A stretch of 9,887 nucleotides of DNA from Candidatus Cloacimonadota bacterium. Its GTDB lineage: Bacteria > Muiribacteriota > UBA6191 > JACPRK01. The translations under genes and the position numbers were made by a program. The number at the start of each line of letters is the position of its first letter. Position 1 is the first letter of the stretch. The notes below the pieces were generated by a model that worked only from the letters and a program-made list of their open reading frames with translations, had not been told where the DNA came from and did not search any database. Of this stretch, positions 1 to 6,809 are shown in pieces. The stretch spans positions 1 to 9,887 of the forward strand of contig JAJFLN010000402.1 in NCBI GenBank assembly GCA_021772705.1. Reading direction: 5' to 3'.

Positions 1-1089
1 AGCGCAGACCAGGAGGGGAGCAGCCTGACCTACCGGTGGTATCAGATCTCCGGTCCCGAGACGGCCTTGCCCGTGACCACCTCGTCCCTCATTCCTGTGA
101 GCCCCGTCGTGGCAGGAGACCATCTGTTCGGTCTGACCGTCAGCGACGGATTGATCCGGAGCCCCACCGATACGGTTCGGGTCCGGATGTCTCCCGATGG
201 GAACAACCGGCCTCCGGTGGCCTCCATCCGAGTGGACGGACGGAACCCGCTGACCGGGGAAGTCCGGTCCCGGATTCCCGATCCCGGGACTCTGATCGTG
301 ACTCTCGACGGGTCCACCAGCACCGACCCGGACGGAGACACCCTGAGCTTCCGGTGGCGGCAGATCCTGGGTCCCATCGTCGACATCGACGGCGTCGAGG
401 GTGTCCGGGCGACGTTCTCTCCCCGGATCTCCCGGGTCTATGGATTCGAGCTCGAGGTCAGTGACGGGATCTTCCGGGAGCCGGCGGTCGTCTTCATCGT
501 CATCGACTCCGCCACCAACCAGGTTCCCAGGGCCGCCATCCAGGGGGCCGGCGCGACACCCTTGACCACGACCCCCGGAGGGACGGTCCTGCTCGATGGA
601 AGCCAGAGCGTGGATGCCGATGGGACGCCTCTCCTGTTCCAGTGGGTCCAGACCGGAGGGCCGTTCCTCAATCTGGTCGGCCAGGGCAGCAGCTCGATCC
701 AGGTGACTCCCCGCATCGCAGGCACCTACCGGTTCATCCTCTTCGTCGATGACGGCGCCGACAGGAGCGTCGGGCAGGAGGTGACCCTCGTGGTGAGTAC
801 CTCCGCGGCAACGCCGGGGGGCACCACTGGAGGCGGCACGACCACCGGTGGCGGGACCACCACAGGAGGAGGCGCAACGACCACCGGTGGCAGTGGTTCC
901 ACCTCATCAGGTGGCGGCAGGGACGGAGGCGGCTCTAGCTCTCTCGGCTGTGGCCTCAGCGCGGCATCCGGAGGCGCGGGTCTGCCGGACCTGATGCTGT
1001 TGCTCGCCCTGATGGGCTGGGCTGTGAGGCCGAGGGGCCGGCGGAGATCCGATCACCTGGGAGTACGATGCCGAGGCGGTGAAAGATGA
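1..1089 (+). CDS. Surface protein with PKD-like repeats and C-terminal sorting tail (5' partial)
   Basis: The frame is open from base 1, so the gene starts upstream; 362 residues are visible. They hold the end of one and two full PKD/Ig-like repeats (about residues 1-64, 75-155 and 175-260). Each repeat shows the LDGSxSxDxDG opening, a W/Q strand and a VxDG ending. A Gly/Thr-rich linker (about 272-312) follows, then a short SLGCG motif with Cys317, a hydrophobic stretch (about 328-343) and an Arg cluster. This Cys, transmembrane, Arg layout is that of MYXO-CTERM and related sorting signals, where the tail is processed and the protein is anchored at the outer surface. Unusually, 13 residues follow the Arg cluster. 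PKD folds usually act in adhesion or as spacers in secreted enzymes; any catalytic domain lies outside the window. The assignment to a C-terminal sorting family is inference from layout, not from a profile match. Confidence 0.88.
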   Translation, partial: SADQEGSSLTYRWYQISGPETALPVTTSSLIPVSPVVAGDHLFGLTVSDGLIRSPTDTVRVRMSPDGNNRPPVASIRVDGRNPLTGEVRSRIPDPGTLIVTLDGSTSTDPDGDTLSFRWRQILGPIVDIDGVEGVRATFSPRISRVYGFELEVSDGIFREPAVVFIVIDSATNQVPRAAIQGAGATPLTTTPGGTVLLDGSQSVDADGTPLLFQWVQTGGPFLNLVGQGSSSIQVTPRIAGTYRFILFVDDGADRSVGQEVTLVVSTSAATPGGTTGGGTTTGGGTTTGGGATTTGGSGSTSSGGGRDGGGSSSLGCGLSAASGGAGLPDLMLLLALMGWAVRPRGRRRSDHLGVRCRGGER

Positions 1090-1227
1090 TGTTTGCTACC
1101 CCATGCGGAACGTATGTTGAACTCTCTGTCACGCGCCACCGCCAAGCATCAAGGCACTGCTGGCAGTCGCATCGAGGATGGCCAGGGCAGTCTGAATCCT
1201 GGGAAAAAGCCTTCGGAGCCAGGGCCT

Positions 1228-1575
1228 TCAGGCCACCGGGTCCAGCTCCTCGATCAGGGCGAAGATCCTTTGCCGCAAGTCGGGCACTTCATCCGTGGCG
1301 GTCACCCAGATCAGGTTCCAGTCAACGGCGAAGTACTGATGAACAACAATGTTACGGAATCCAATGATGTCCGGCCATGGGATGCCTGAATACTTTGCCC
1401 GGAAGTCCGCCGGAAGCCGTGCAGCAGCTTCTCCGATGACCGTCAGTTTGTGCAGCACGGCGCTGCGGAGCATCTCGTCCTCCTGGAACCTTTGAATATC
1501 GGCCTCATCGAGGAACTGGGCAATTGAGTCGGCGGCCTCGATGATATCGGCCAGGTACAGACGTTCACGTCTCAT
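1228..1575 (-). CDS. hepT: HepT-like HEPN RNase toxin (DUF86)
   Basis: This 115-residue protein is all-helical in character and carries the HEPN signature R-x4-H-x-Y as RNIVVHQY (Arg74, His79, Tyr81). In HepT toxins these residues form the RNA-cleaving site, and the Tyr is the target of AMPylation by the partner MntA. The length is typical for DUF86. An upstream in-frame ATG at 1608 exists, but the start at 1575 (MRRERLYL) matches the usual family N-terminus, so I chose it. It overlaps the last 11 bases of mntA, which implies translational coupling. Gene order is antitoxin then toxin. All catalytic residues are present, so the toxin looks intact. The identity of the family is clear; activity is inferred. 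Confidence 0.9.
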   Translation of the reverse strand: MRRERLYLADIIEAADSIAQFLDEADIQRFQEDEMLRSAVLHKLTVIGEAAARLPADFRAKYSGIPWPDIIGFRNIVVHQYFAVDWNLIWVTATDEVPDLRQRIFALIEELDPVA

Positions 1576-1870
1576 AGAGGACCCTGGCCTGGGCGAGGAC
1601 GACGTCACGAATCGCTTTCTTGAGACCAGTCCGCGGAACGAGATCCACCTTCCGGCCCCAGAGCTCGCTCAGTTCTCTCTGCATGCGGGAGAGCGTGAGG
1701 AGGCCAACACGGGCTCCAGGTTCGAATTCGACGAGCAGATCGATGTCACTGTCTTCGGAGAGCTCTCCTCGAAGGGCAGAGCCGAACATCGAAAGCCGAC
1801 GTGCCTGGAATCGACGGCAGAGATCCTTGAGCGACGAAGCAGAGAATCCAAGCTGTTCTTCAGAGGACAT
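1565..1870 (-). CDS. mntA: MntA-like minimal nucleotidyltransferase antitoxin
   Basis: This 101-residue protein has the minimal nucleotidyltransferase motif GS-x10-DxD complete: Gly30-Ser31, then Asp42 and Asp44, with a third carboxylate at Asp76 (KVDLV). In characterised MntA/HepT pairs the antitoxin transfers AMP to the active-site Tyr of HepT and silences it. The start at 1870 has a GGAGGA-type ribosome site about 10-12 bases upstream. The gene begins 32 bases after the stop of the SDR-like gene on the same strand, so the three genes may share a transcript. Its 3' end overlaps hepT. The length and motif spacing are standard, and I see no sign of damage. Confidence 0.92.
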   Translation of the reverse strand: MSSEEQLGFSASSLKDLCRRFQARRLSMFGSALRGELSEDSDIDLLVEFEPGARVGLLTLSRMQRELSELWGRKVDLVPRTGLKKAIRDVVLAQARVLYET

Positions 1871-1902
1871 CGATCTCGGGTCTCCTCCGTTTCCTGTCTG
1901 AC

Positions 1903-2472
1903 TCAGCTAGAGGGCCGGGAGTCCCAGGGCTCGACGGTTCCGACCACCTTCGGGGAGTCTTCCTCGATGGCGGTGACGACTCCCGCGCAGATCTCGTCGT
2001 CGGCGAGCCACCGCGACGTGCCGTTCTCGATCTGAAATCCCAGGAGTACTTCCCGGTACTGGCAGAGTTCCTTCGCTTGCGACAGGTCGGGGTTTCGCCG
2101 ATCCCCATCGGGGGCCGCCGCGGCGCTGCCCTTGACGTGAAATAGCTTCCAGGGGCGGCCGGCGTCGCAGATGTCGTCGATGAGGCGATGCAGGGAATCG
2201 CCAGCGTCATCGCGCATCCAGGCCACCAGGATGTCGATGGGGCCGAACCGCTGGGCCGCGCCATCGACGGCCTCTGACAGGCCTTCTTCATCGTAGTAGT
2301 CGATCTCCAGGGGATAGAGAATTCCGCCGGCGGCGGAGGCCTCCATCATCATTGTCTCTAGACGGCTCGGGTCCCGTCCCAGGACACCGACGACATAGCC
2401 CTGGCTGGCGAGAGTCATGGAGGCATCTCGAAGCATTCCCGTGGCACCGATTATGAGGACGTGTCCTGGCAT
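1903..2472 (-). CDS. Atypical short SDR-like Rossmann protein
   Basis: This 189-residue protein begins with a Rossmann strand and GATGM turn (residues 9-13), then LGRDPSRL (about 31-38), which would contact NADP. The second half does not follow classical SDRs. The NNAG motif is replaced by AWMRDDAG, and no YxxxK catalytic pair is visible (the nearest is QYREV). The C-terminus ends in VGTVEPWDSRP, which I recall from a conserved group of short SDR-like proteins in Bacillus and others; that recollection was not checked. It is therefore probably a nucleotide-binding protein without normal dehydrogenase chemistry, substrate unknown. The start at 2472 is the first Met, just before the Rossmann strand, and has a weak ribosome site. 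It is divergent from the CbiX-like gene (101-bp gap) and lies upstream of mntA-hepT on the same strand. Confidence 0.8.
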   Translation of the reverse strand: MPGHVLIIGATGMLRDASMTLASQGYVVGVLGRDPSRLETMMMEASAAGGILYPLEIDYYDEEGLSEAVDGAAQRFGPIDILVAWMRDDAGDSLHRLIDDICDAGRPWKLFHVKGSAAAAPDGDRRNPDLSQAKELCQYREVLLGFQIENGTSRWLADDEICAGVVTAIEEDSPKVVGTVEPWDSRPSS

Positions 2473-2506
2473 GTTGAGGCCAGTCTACTGCGGCGGCAGA
2501 GTGGGT

Positions 2507-2536
2507 TTGAAGTTCCCTGATCGGAAATAGTAGATT
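2507..2536 (+). promoter_or_regulatory. Possible sigma70-type promoter for the CbiX-like gene
   Basis: In the 101-bp gap between the divergent SDR-like and CbiX-like genes there is TTGAAG (2507-2512), an 18-bp spacer and TAGATT (2531-2536). Each box matches the consensus at four of six bases. It would start RNA near 2543, about 30 bases before the ATG. The match is weak and rests on position more than on sequence. Confidence 0.25.
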
Positions 2537-2573
2537 GCACCGGGGTGGACCCTGGGAGGAATGGAGACAATTG

Positions 2574-3092
2574 ATGGCTGGCAAAGGAACCAAGGGAGTA
2601 GTCCTGATCGGACACGGTGGCGTGCCGAAAGACTTCCCGAAGGACAAGCTGAAGAGACTGGTGGAGCTGGACCGGAAGCGGATGGCCATGGGAGGCCCTC
2701 CTTCCGACGAGGAGAGGCAGCTGGACAGCCAGATCCGAAGCTGGCCCAGGAATGCCGAATCGGACCCCTACAAGGTGGGCCTGGAGAAGCTCGGCACAGC
2801 CCTGAAGGCTGAACTGGGAGAGACCCGGCTCGTCCTGGCCTACAACGAGTTCTGTGGGCCCACCATCGAGGAGGCCGTCGATGGTTTCGTCGCCGATGGT
2901 GTCAATGACGTGGTCCTCATCAGTTCCATGATGACCCCCGGTGGCTCCCACTCGGATCGGGAGATCCCGGAGGAGTTGATTGTCCTGAAAGAGCGGCATC
3001 CGAACACCTGTATCCGCTACGCCTGGCCCTACGACATGAACCGGGTGGCCCGGTTGCTGAAAGAGCACGTCGACAGCTTCGACGACAGTTGA
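2574..3092 (+). CDS. CbiX/SirB-like tetrapyrrole chelatase family protein
   Basis: This 172-residue protein matches the single-domain CbiX family, which inserts cobalt or iron into sirohydrochlorin on the way to cobalamin or siroheme. It opens with VLIGHGG (His14) and carries TPGGSHSDREIP (His126) after the strand NDVVLISSMM. These two His residues correspond to the metal-binding pair of CbiX/SirB. Between them lies a charged helical insert (about residues 20-60) that lengthens the protein beyond the roughly 120-130 residues of the smallest members. The start at 2574 was chosen over an in-frame ATG at 2535 because GGAG lies seven bases upstream. No other tetrapyrrole gene is in view, so the true substrate is not shown, and a role outside cobalamin or siroheme remains possible. 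A short GC hairpin follows the stop. Confidence 0.82.
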   Translation: MAGKGTKGVVLIGHGGVPKDFPKDKLKRLVELDRKRMAMGGPPSDEERQLDSQIRSWPRNAESDPYKVGLEKLGTALKAELGETRLVLAYNEFCGPTIEEAVDGFVADGVNDVVLISSMMTPGGSHSDREIPEELIVLKERHPNTCIRYAWPYDMNRVARLLKEHVDSFDDS

Positions 3093-3111
3093 CGGTTCAC
3101 TGGGGGGCCTT

Positions 3112-3127
3112 CGGGGGTTCCCCGTTT
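3112..3127 (+). terminator. Short GC hairpin after the CbiX-like gene
   Basis: CGGGG, loop GTT, CCCCG, then TTT lies 20 bases after the stop at 3092. A five-pair stem with only three T residues is a weak intrinsic terminator, but its place between two same-strand genes (next start 3259) suits that role. I see no gene in 3093-3258. Confidence 0.35.
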
Positions 3128-3258
3128 CAGGATCTGCCCCACGGCCAGTCTCCCGGCAGAGCCGGGGAGCTTCTCGAGTCTCCGACCGCCCGGTCTCAAT
3201 CCTTCGCCTTTCCTGGCGTCCTTACCCGTGGGAGCATTTCCGTGGAAATCATGCCACC

Positions 3259-4209
3259 ATGCGAGTCTCGATGAGCCCCGAGTTTCGTACTGACAGCACA
3301 CTGGTCGACGTCAGCTGGTTGAAACAGCAGCTGTCGTCCGGGTATTCCTCTGACGACTCTTGGCTCGTGGTGGAGACGAGCTGGCGAGACGAAGAGGCGT
3401 ACCTGGACGGGCACATCCCGGGTGCCGTGTTGCTGGACACGGAGACCATCGAAGCCGACACGGGGATCGAGCCAAGGAACTGGTGGAAGCTGGTTCCCGA
3501 CGACAAGCTGGGTCATGCACTCTCCCGGACCGGAATCCACGCCAGATCCCGGGTCGTCCTCTACGGGCAGAAGCCGGTGGCGCCGGCACGTCTCTTCTGG
3601 GCCATGCTCTACGCCGGTGTTCAAGACGTGCGGATTCTCGACGGCGGCCTGGCTGCCTGGACTGCCGCCGGGGAGCCCTTGAAGAAGGGGAAAGAGCCAC
3701 CGAGAGAGGCGACTGAATTCGGAGGAAAGATCCCGGGCCGGCCGGAGTTCCGGATCGAGACTCTTCGGCTGCAGGCGAGCTTGAAGAAGAGCGACTTCGT
3801 CCTGGCCGACGTCCGCTCTCTGGCGGAGTATGAAGGAGCCAGCACGGGCTACGACCACATCGATGTGGCGGGCAGGATACCCTCGGCGGTCTGGGCTCGC
3901 GGCGGGCCTCTACCCCAGATGCCTCTGGAATACTTCGACGCCGGATCGGGACTGCTGAGGCAGCTTCGGGACGTGGCGGCCATGTGGGAAGAGCAGGGAA
4001 TCACCTCTGACAAGCAGGTGGCGTTCTACTGCGGCACAGGGTGGCGAGCGAGCCTGGCCTTCCTGTACGCCTACCTCATGGGCTGGCCCAGGATCAGCGT
4101 CGTCGACAGTGGCTGGAAGGAGTGGAGCATGGCTCCAGGCTGGGAGGATCGGGACATGTCCGGCGCGGCGTGGCGGTCGGCCAGCCCACGGGGGAAGAAT
4201 CGGGGCTGA
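3259..4209 (+). CDS. Two-domain rhodanese / sulfurtransferase
   Basis: This 316-residue protein has two rhodanese domains in tandem (about 14-140 and 165-295). The first has GHIPGAVLLD, DGGLAAW and a degenerate active-site position (LYGQKP, no Cys), so it is structural. The second has the active-site loop CGTGWR with Cys258, flanked by VAFY and SLAFLYAYLMGW, plus DSGWKEW. Such proteins move sulfane sulfur from thiosulfate or 3-mercaptopyruvate to an acceptor. The loop differs from CRKGVT of classic rhodanese and CG[ST]GVT of mercaptopyruvate sulfurtransferases; I recall CGTGWR loops in other bacterial tandem rhodaneses, but the donor cannot be told. There is no signal peptide. The start at 3259 or the Met at 3271 are both possible; neither has a strong ribosome site. 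The TGA stop directly abuts repeat element copy 1. Confidence 0.88.
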   Translation: MRVSMSPEFRTDSTLVDVSWLKQQLSSGYSSDDSWLVVETSWRDEEAYLDGHIPGAVLLDTETIEADTGIEPRNWWKLVPDDKLGHALSRTGIHARSRVVLYGQKPVAPARLFWAMLYAGVQDVRILDGGLAAWTAAGEPLKKGKEPPREATEFGGKIPGRPEFRIETLRLQASLKKSDFVLADVRSLAEYEGASTGYDHIDVAGRIPSAVWARGGPLPQMPLEYFDAGSGLLRQLRDVAAMWEEQGITSDKQVAFYCGTGWRASLAFLYAYLMGWPRISVVDSGWKEWSMAPGWEDRDMSGAAWRSASPRGKNRG

Positions 4210-4387
4210 GGACCCGCGCAAGAATAACTACGCAGTTTCGCATCCCATCTTCAGGCCATCTTCGGCCGCTCCTCAATCGCGGAATCCTCGACGTAGCCCG
4301 CTACGCCTCCGGTCCCGCTCGCTCGAACCAGCCGAATCTGACCCAAATCTGGGCGCGACTTCTGCGCATTTACTCTTGCGCGGCCCC
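4210..4387. mobile_element. MITE-like element, family A, copy 1 (178 bp)
   Basis: The segment has imperfect inverted ends: GGACCCGCGCAAGAATAA on the left against GGGGCCGCGCAAGAGTAA read inward from the right; the similarity runs about 26 bases inward to CTGCG/CGCAG. It is bounded on both sides by TGA (4207-4209 and 4388-4390), as expected for a 3-bp TNA target duplication; the match extends to CTGAG on both sides. Copy 2 at 6401 is the same length except for an 11-bp insertion here near 4251, where CATCTTC is repeated. It fills nearly all of the gap between two convergent genes and encodes no transposase. Internal short palindromes (4292-4305) suggest a folded single strand or RNA. It is probably moved in trans by an IS absent from the window. 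Confidence 0.75.
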
Positions 4388-4414
4388 TGAGACTCCCGCG
4401 GCCTCCGGCAGGGG

Positions 4415-6328
4415 TCAGTCCTCTTCCAGGAGCTTGTTGATCTCCGGCAGGACAGCCTCGGCGGCTGCTTCGCCGCACTCGATCAGCTCCTGGGATCTCC
4501 AGAGTTCTCTCCAGGAGATCCGCTCGATCTCGGGATTGATGTTGACGTCACCCTGGGACTCGTGGGACCGGGATCGGCGGTGGAGGAAGATCTCCGAGCT
4601 CCTGAGGATGATGTCGAAGATGTTGAAGTGCTTCGGCTTCCGCTCTAGGTAGCTCGCATTCTCACGGGGGTCCTGTGACGTGTTCACGGCGATCACCCGA
4701 GGGATGCCTGCCTCCCGGAGGGTCTGGACCGGGACGGGTTCGAAGACTCCCCCGTCGAGCATGTACCTCCCCTGCCACTCGGCCATGCGGAAGATGCCCG
4801 GGATGGAGCTGCTGGCCCGGATGGCCTTGTAGATCGGTCCCTCACGCATGACCACCTTGCCGCCAGTGACCACATCGGTCCCGATGGCGACGAAGGGGAT
4901 GGGCAGGTGCTTGAACTCCGTGTCGCCGAAGATGGCGTGGAGGTAGTCCTCCAGCAGTTCTCCCCGGATCAGCCCGTTCTTGGGGAAGGGCAGATTGTAG
5001 TCAAACCAGGAGTTGACCATCTTCCGGTCGACGCTCTCGGCCAGGGCATAGATGTCGTCCGTGGACATGCCCATGGCATAGAGGGCTCCCATGCCGGCGC
5101 CCATGCTGGAGCCGGCGATCATGTCGATGGGGATTCCCTCTCTGTCGAGGACTTTCAGTACGCCAGCGTGGCACCACCCCAGAGCGGTTCCGGACCCCAG
5201 GGCCAGACCGACCTGGGCATTTCGCGCCCTCCGTCCTAGAGAGCTGATCTCCCTGGCCAGGGTCCCTCGGGGTTCCGCCGAGATGGCTGGTCGGCCCCGG
5301 TTCAGGAAGTCACGCAGCGCCGAGGCGCTGAGGTGAACCGAAGCGTCGGCGTGAATCCCTTCCTCCCTGGGTCCGATATGGACGAGGATGTCCTCGTAGA
5401 GTCCCGGCCGCTCGGGAGCCCTGGGCCATCGCCCACCGTCGATGCGAAGCACGGCGTCGGACTGTTCGAGGGCCTTCAGCGTCAGCTGGTCCGGTGCCTG
5501 TCCCACATCGATGATGATGTAGGTGTAGCGAGCTCTCAGGTAGGCAAGAAGTCTGGGAATGATGGATGAGTCGAGGGACGCCCTTTCGGAACGAGCCGGC
5601 TTCAGACCGATGACGGAGAAGCCGTGGGACACCCTGGGGGTGGCATCGTCGATGGCCTCGGTCCTCAGGTAGGGACCGTTGGTCAGGACCTGGCTGACTT
5701 CCCGGATCGGGCGGTGGCCCAGGAGCTTCTCCATGGGGGAACGGTAGGAGTCCATGTCCACCAGGCAGACCGGGCTGCGGGTCTCCCCGGCCAGGGTGGC
5801 CGCCAGGTTGAGGGAGAGAAAGGCTGACTCCTCTGAGCTGCCGGCCCCTGCGACGGAGATGACGTGGCGGGTCGGCCGCAGGTAGCTGATCCGGTTCTGC
5901 TCCGCCAGTCTCTGAGAGAGGAGGATCGACAGCTGGACGCCCATCTGCGGGTTCTGTTCCAGGGCCTTGTTGAAGTCGTGACGGGAGAGGACCCAGCACT
6001 CGGTGTCGAAGAGGGTCTCGACGGAGGCCGAGACGGGGGCGCCAGTCAGGATCTCCATCTCCCCGAAGATGGAGCCTCGTTCGAAGATGTGGAGGATTCG
6101 ATCCCCGCCTTGCTTGTCCCGGATGGAGACACAGACCTGGCCGGAGCGGATGAGGTAGAAGGCGTTGTTGGTCTGGGTCCCCTGCTTCAGAATCCTGTAC
6201 CCCTTGGGGTAGACGAGCAGGTTGAAGCATGTGAGGAGCCGATCGAGGGCGCGGCTGGGCAGGTCTTTGAAGAGCGGGATTTCCCGCAAGACCAGCCGGT
6301 TCAGATCCTGGTGGGAGAAGGTGGTCAT
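4415..6328 (-). CDS. NTE-like protein: cNMP-binding fold + ParA-like fold + patatin esterase
   Basis: The protein has 637 residues in three parts. Residues about 18-140 form a cyclic-nucleotide-binding fold (FGEMEIL at 88-94), but the phosphate-binding Arg expected after the Pro is Val99, so binding may be lost. Residues about 154-300 resemble a degenerate ParA/MinD fold: GAGSSEES stands where a P-loop would be, followed by CLVDMD and YIIIDVGQAPD. Residues about 372-560 are a patatin domain with the oxyanion-hole region GSGTALGW, GSSMG with nucleophile Ser408, and LDGG with Asp525. This order matches bacterial and eukaryotic neuropathy target esterases (PNPLA6/Nte1), which hydrolyse lysophospholipids at membranes. 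I see no transmembrane segment. The start at 6328 is the first Met, with no strong ribosome site. The gene stands alone, convergent with the rhodanese and flanked by two direct copies of repeat family A. Confidence 0.92.
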   Translation of the reverse strand: MTTFSHQDLNRLVLREIPLFKDLPSRALDRLLTCFNLLVYPKGYRILKQGTQTNNAFYLIRSGQVCVSIRDKQGGDRILHIFERGSIFGEMEILTGAPVSASVETLFDTECWVLSRHDFNKALEQNPQMGVQLSILLSQRLAEQNRISYLRPTRHVISVAGAGSSEESAFLSLNLAATLAGETRSPVCLVDMDSYRSPMEKLLGHRPIREVSQVLTNGPYLRTEAIDDATPRVSHGFSVIGLKPARSERASLDSSIIPRLLAYLRARYTYIIIDVGQAPDQLTLKALEQSDAVLRIDGGRWPRAPERPGLYEDILVHIGPREEGIHADASVHLSASALRDFLNRGRPAISAEPRGTLAREISSLGRRARNAQVGLALGSGTALGWCHAGVLKVLDREGIPIDMIAGSSMGAGMGALYAMGMSTDDIYALAESVDRKMVNSWFDYNLPFPKNGLIRGELLEDYLHAIFGDTEFKHLPIPFVAIGTDVVTGGKVVMREGPIYKAIRASSSIPGIFRMAEWQGRYMLDGGVFEPVPVQTLREAGIPRVIAVNTSQDPRENASYLERKPKHFNIFDIILRSSEIFLHRRSRSHESQGDVNINPEIERISWRELWRSQELIECGEAAAEAVLPEINKLLEED

Positions 6329-6338
6329 CTCACTTGGA

Positions 6339-6366
6339 ATAATACGACGGTGTCGTCTGCGTTCAA
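6339..6366 (-). promoter_or_regulatory. Possible sigma70-type promoter of the NTE-like gene
   Basis: On the minus strand TTGAAC (6366-6361), a 16-bp spacer and TATTAT (6344-6339) precede the ATG at 6328. TATTAT is conspicuous in this GC-rich sequence. RNA would start near 6332, leaving almost no leader, which agrees with the lack of a clear ribosome site and suggests near-leaderless translation. The promoter lies between the gene and repeat copy 2, outside the repeat. Confidence 0.35.
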
Positions 6367-6400
6367 TGAGTCTCGGGCCATCTCGTTCCTGGCCGTCTTA

Positions 6401-6567
6401 GGGGTCGCGCAAGAATAACTACGCAGTTTCGCATCCCATCTTCGGCCGCTCCTCAATCGCGGAATTCTCGACGTAGTCCACTACGCCTCCGGTTCCGCTC
6501 GCTCGAACCAACCGAATCTGACCCAAACCTGGGTGCGACTTCTGCGCATTTATTCCTGCGCGGCCCC
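6401..6567. mobile_element. MITE-like element, family A, copy 2 (167 bp)
   Basis: This is the same element and orientation as copy 1. The inverted ends are GGGGTCGCGCAAGAATAA on the left and GGGGCCGCGCAGGAATAA read inward from the right, about 22 of 26 matching. From the CGCGC core inward it differs from copy 1 by nine substitutions, all transitions, and one 11-bp indel. The flanks are TTA on the left (6398-6400) and TTT on the right (6568-6570), so a TNA duplication is only partly kept. An internal stem (6472-6477 with 6480-6485) shows a compensatory base-pair change relative to copy 1. A minus-strand reading frame crosses it, but the substitutions change amino acids freely, so I read it as non-coding. 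Confidence 0.75.
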
Positions 6568-6581
6568 TTTGGGGCCGCGCA
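6557..6581. repeat. Perfect 11-bp GC hairpin at the right end of family A copy 2
   Basis: TGCGCGGCCCC, loop TTT, then GGGGCCGCGCA form a perfect inverted repeat. The left arm is the right terminus of copy 2. The right arm reads like the left terminus of another copy (GGGGCCGCGCA) before diverging. It could be the scar of a second, deleted insertion at the same TTT, or a structure that helps transposase or stops transcription. No clean T-run follows on either strand. Confidence 0.5.
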
Positions 6582-6809
6582 TGGCAGCTTATCAGAGCAA
6601 CCTTGGCGGCCTCGGACCTCAGCCATCGGTCACTCTGTTCACGAGACCACTCTTGGCATGGCGATCCGCTTGACTGTGTAACCGCCAGCTGGATGGGACG
6701 TTCTTCCAGATAGCTAGAACCGATCGAGAGGTCTACTTCTGAATCGCTGACACGCAAAGGACCTCTGGTGAACGTCGTATTCAGCTGTCAGGACGGAAGG
6801 AATGACCAA

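Noticed and set aside
36..464. Overlapping reading frames on both strands inside the PKD gene
   Set aside because: Arg/Pro/Ser-rich out-of-frame translations of a clear gene; GC-rich coding DNA produces these routinely. The same applies to similar frames inside the rhodanese, NTE-like and TlpA-like genes.
1190..1227. Possible terminator after hepT (GGCCTGAAGGCC and a TTTTT run on the minus strand)
   Set aside because: The stem is only four pairs and the T-run is about 14 bases away, so the two do not form a convincing intrinsic terminator.
1541..2035. Plus-strand 164-residue frame opposite mntA and the SDR-like gene
   Set aside because: The minus strand here carries mntA and hepT with complete motifs; the plus-strand translation has no family pattern.
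6670..6698. Promoter for the TlpA-like gene at TTGACT (6670-6675)
   Set aside because: No acceptable -10 box lies 16-18 bases downstream.
6419..6757. Minus-strand 112-residue reading frame across repeat copy 2
   Set aside because: Its C-terminal part is repeat sequence. The same frame in copy 1 differs at replaced residues and is broken by the 11-bp insertion, so there is no sign of coding constraint.
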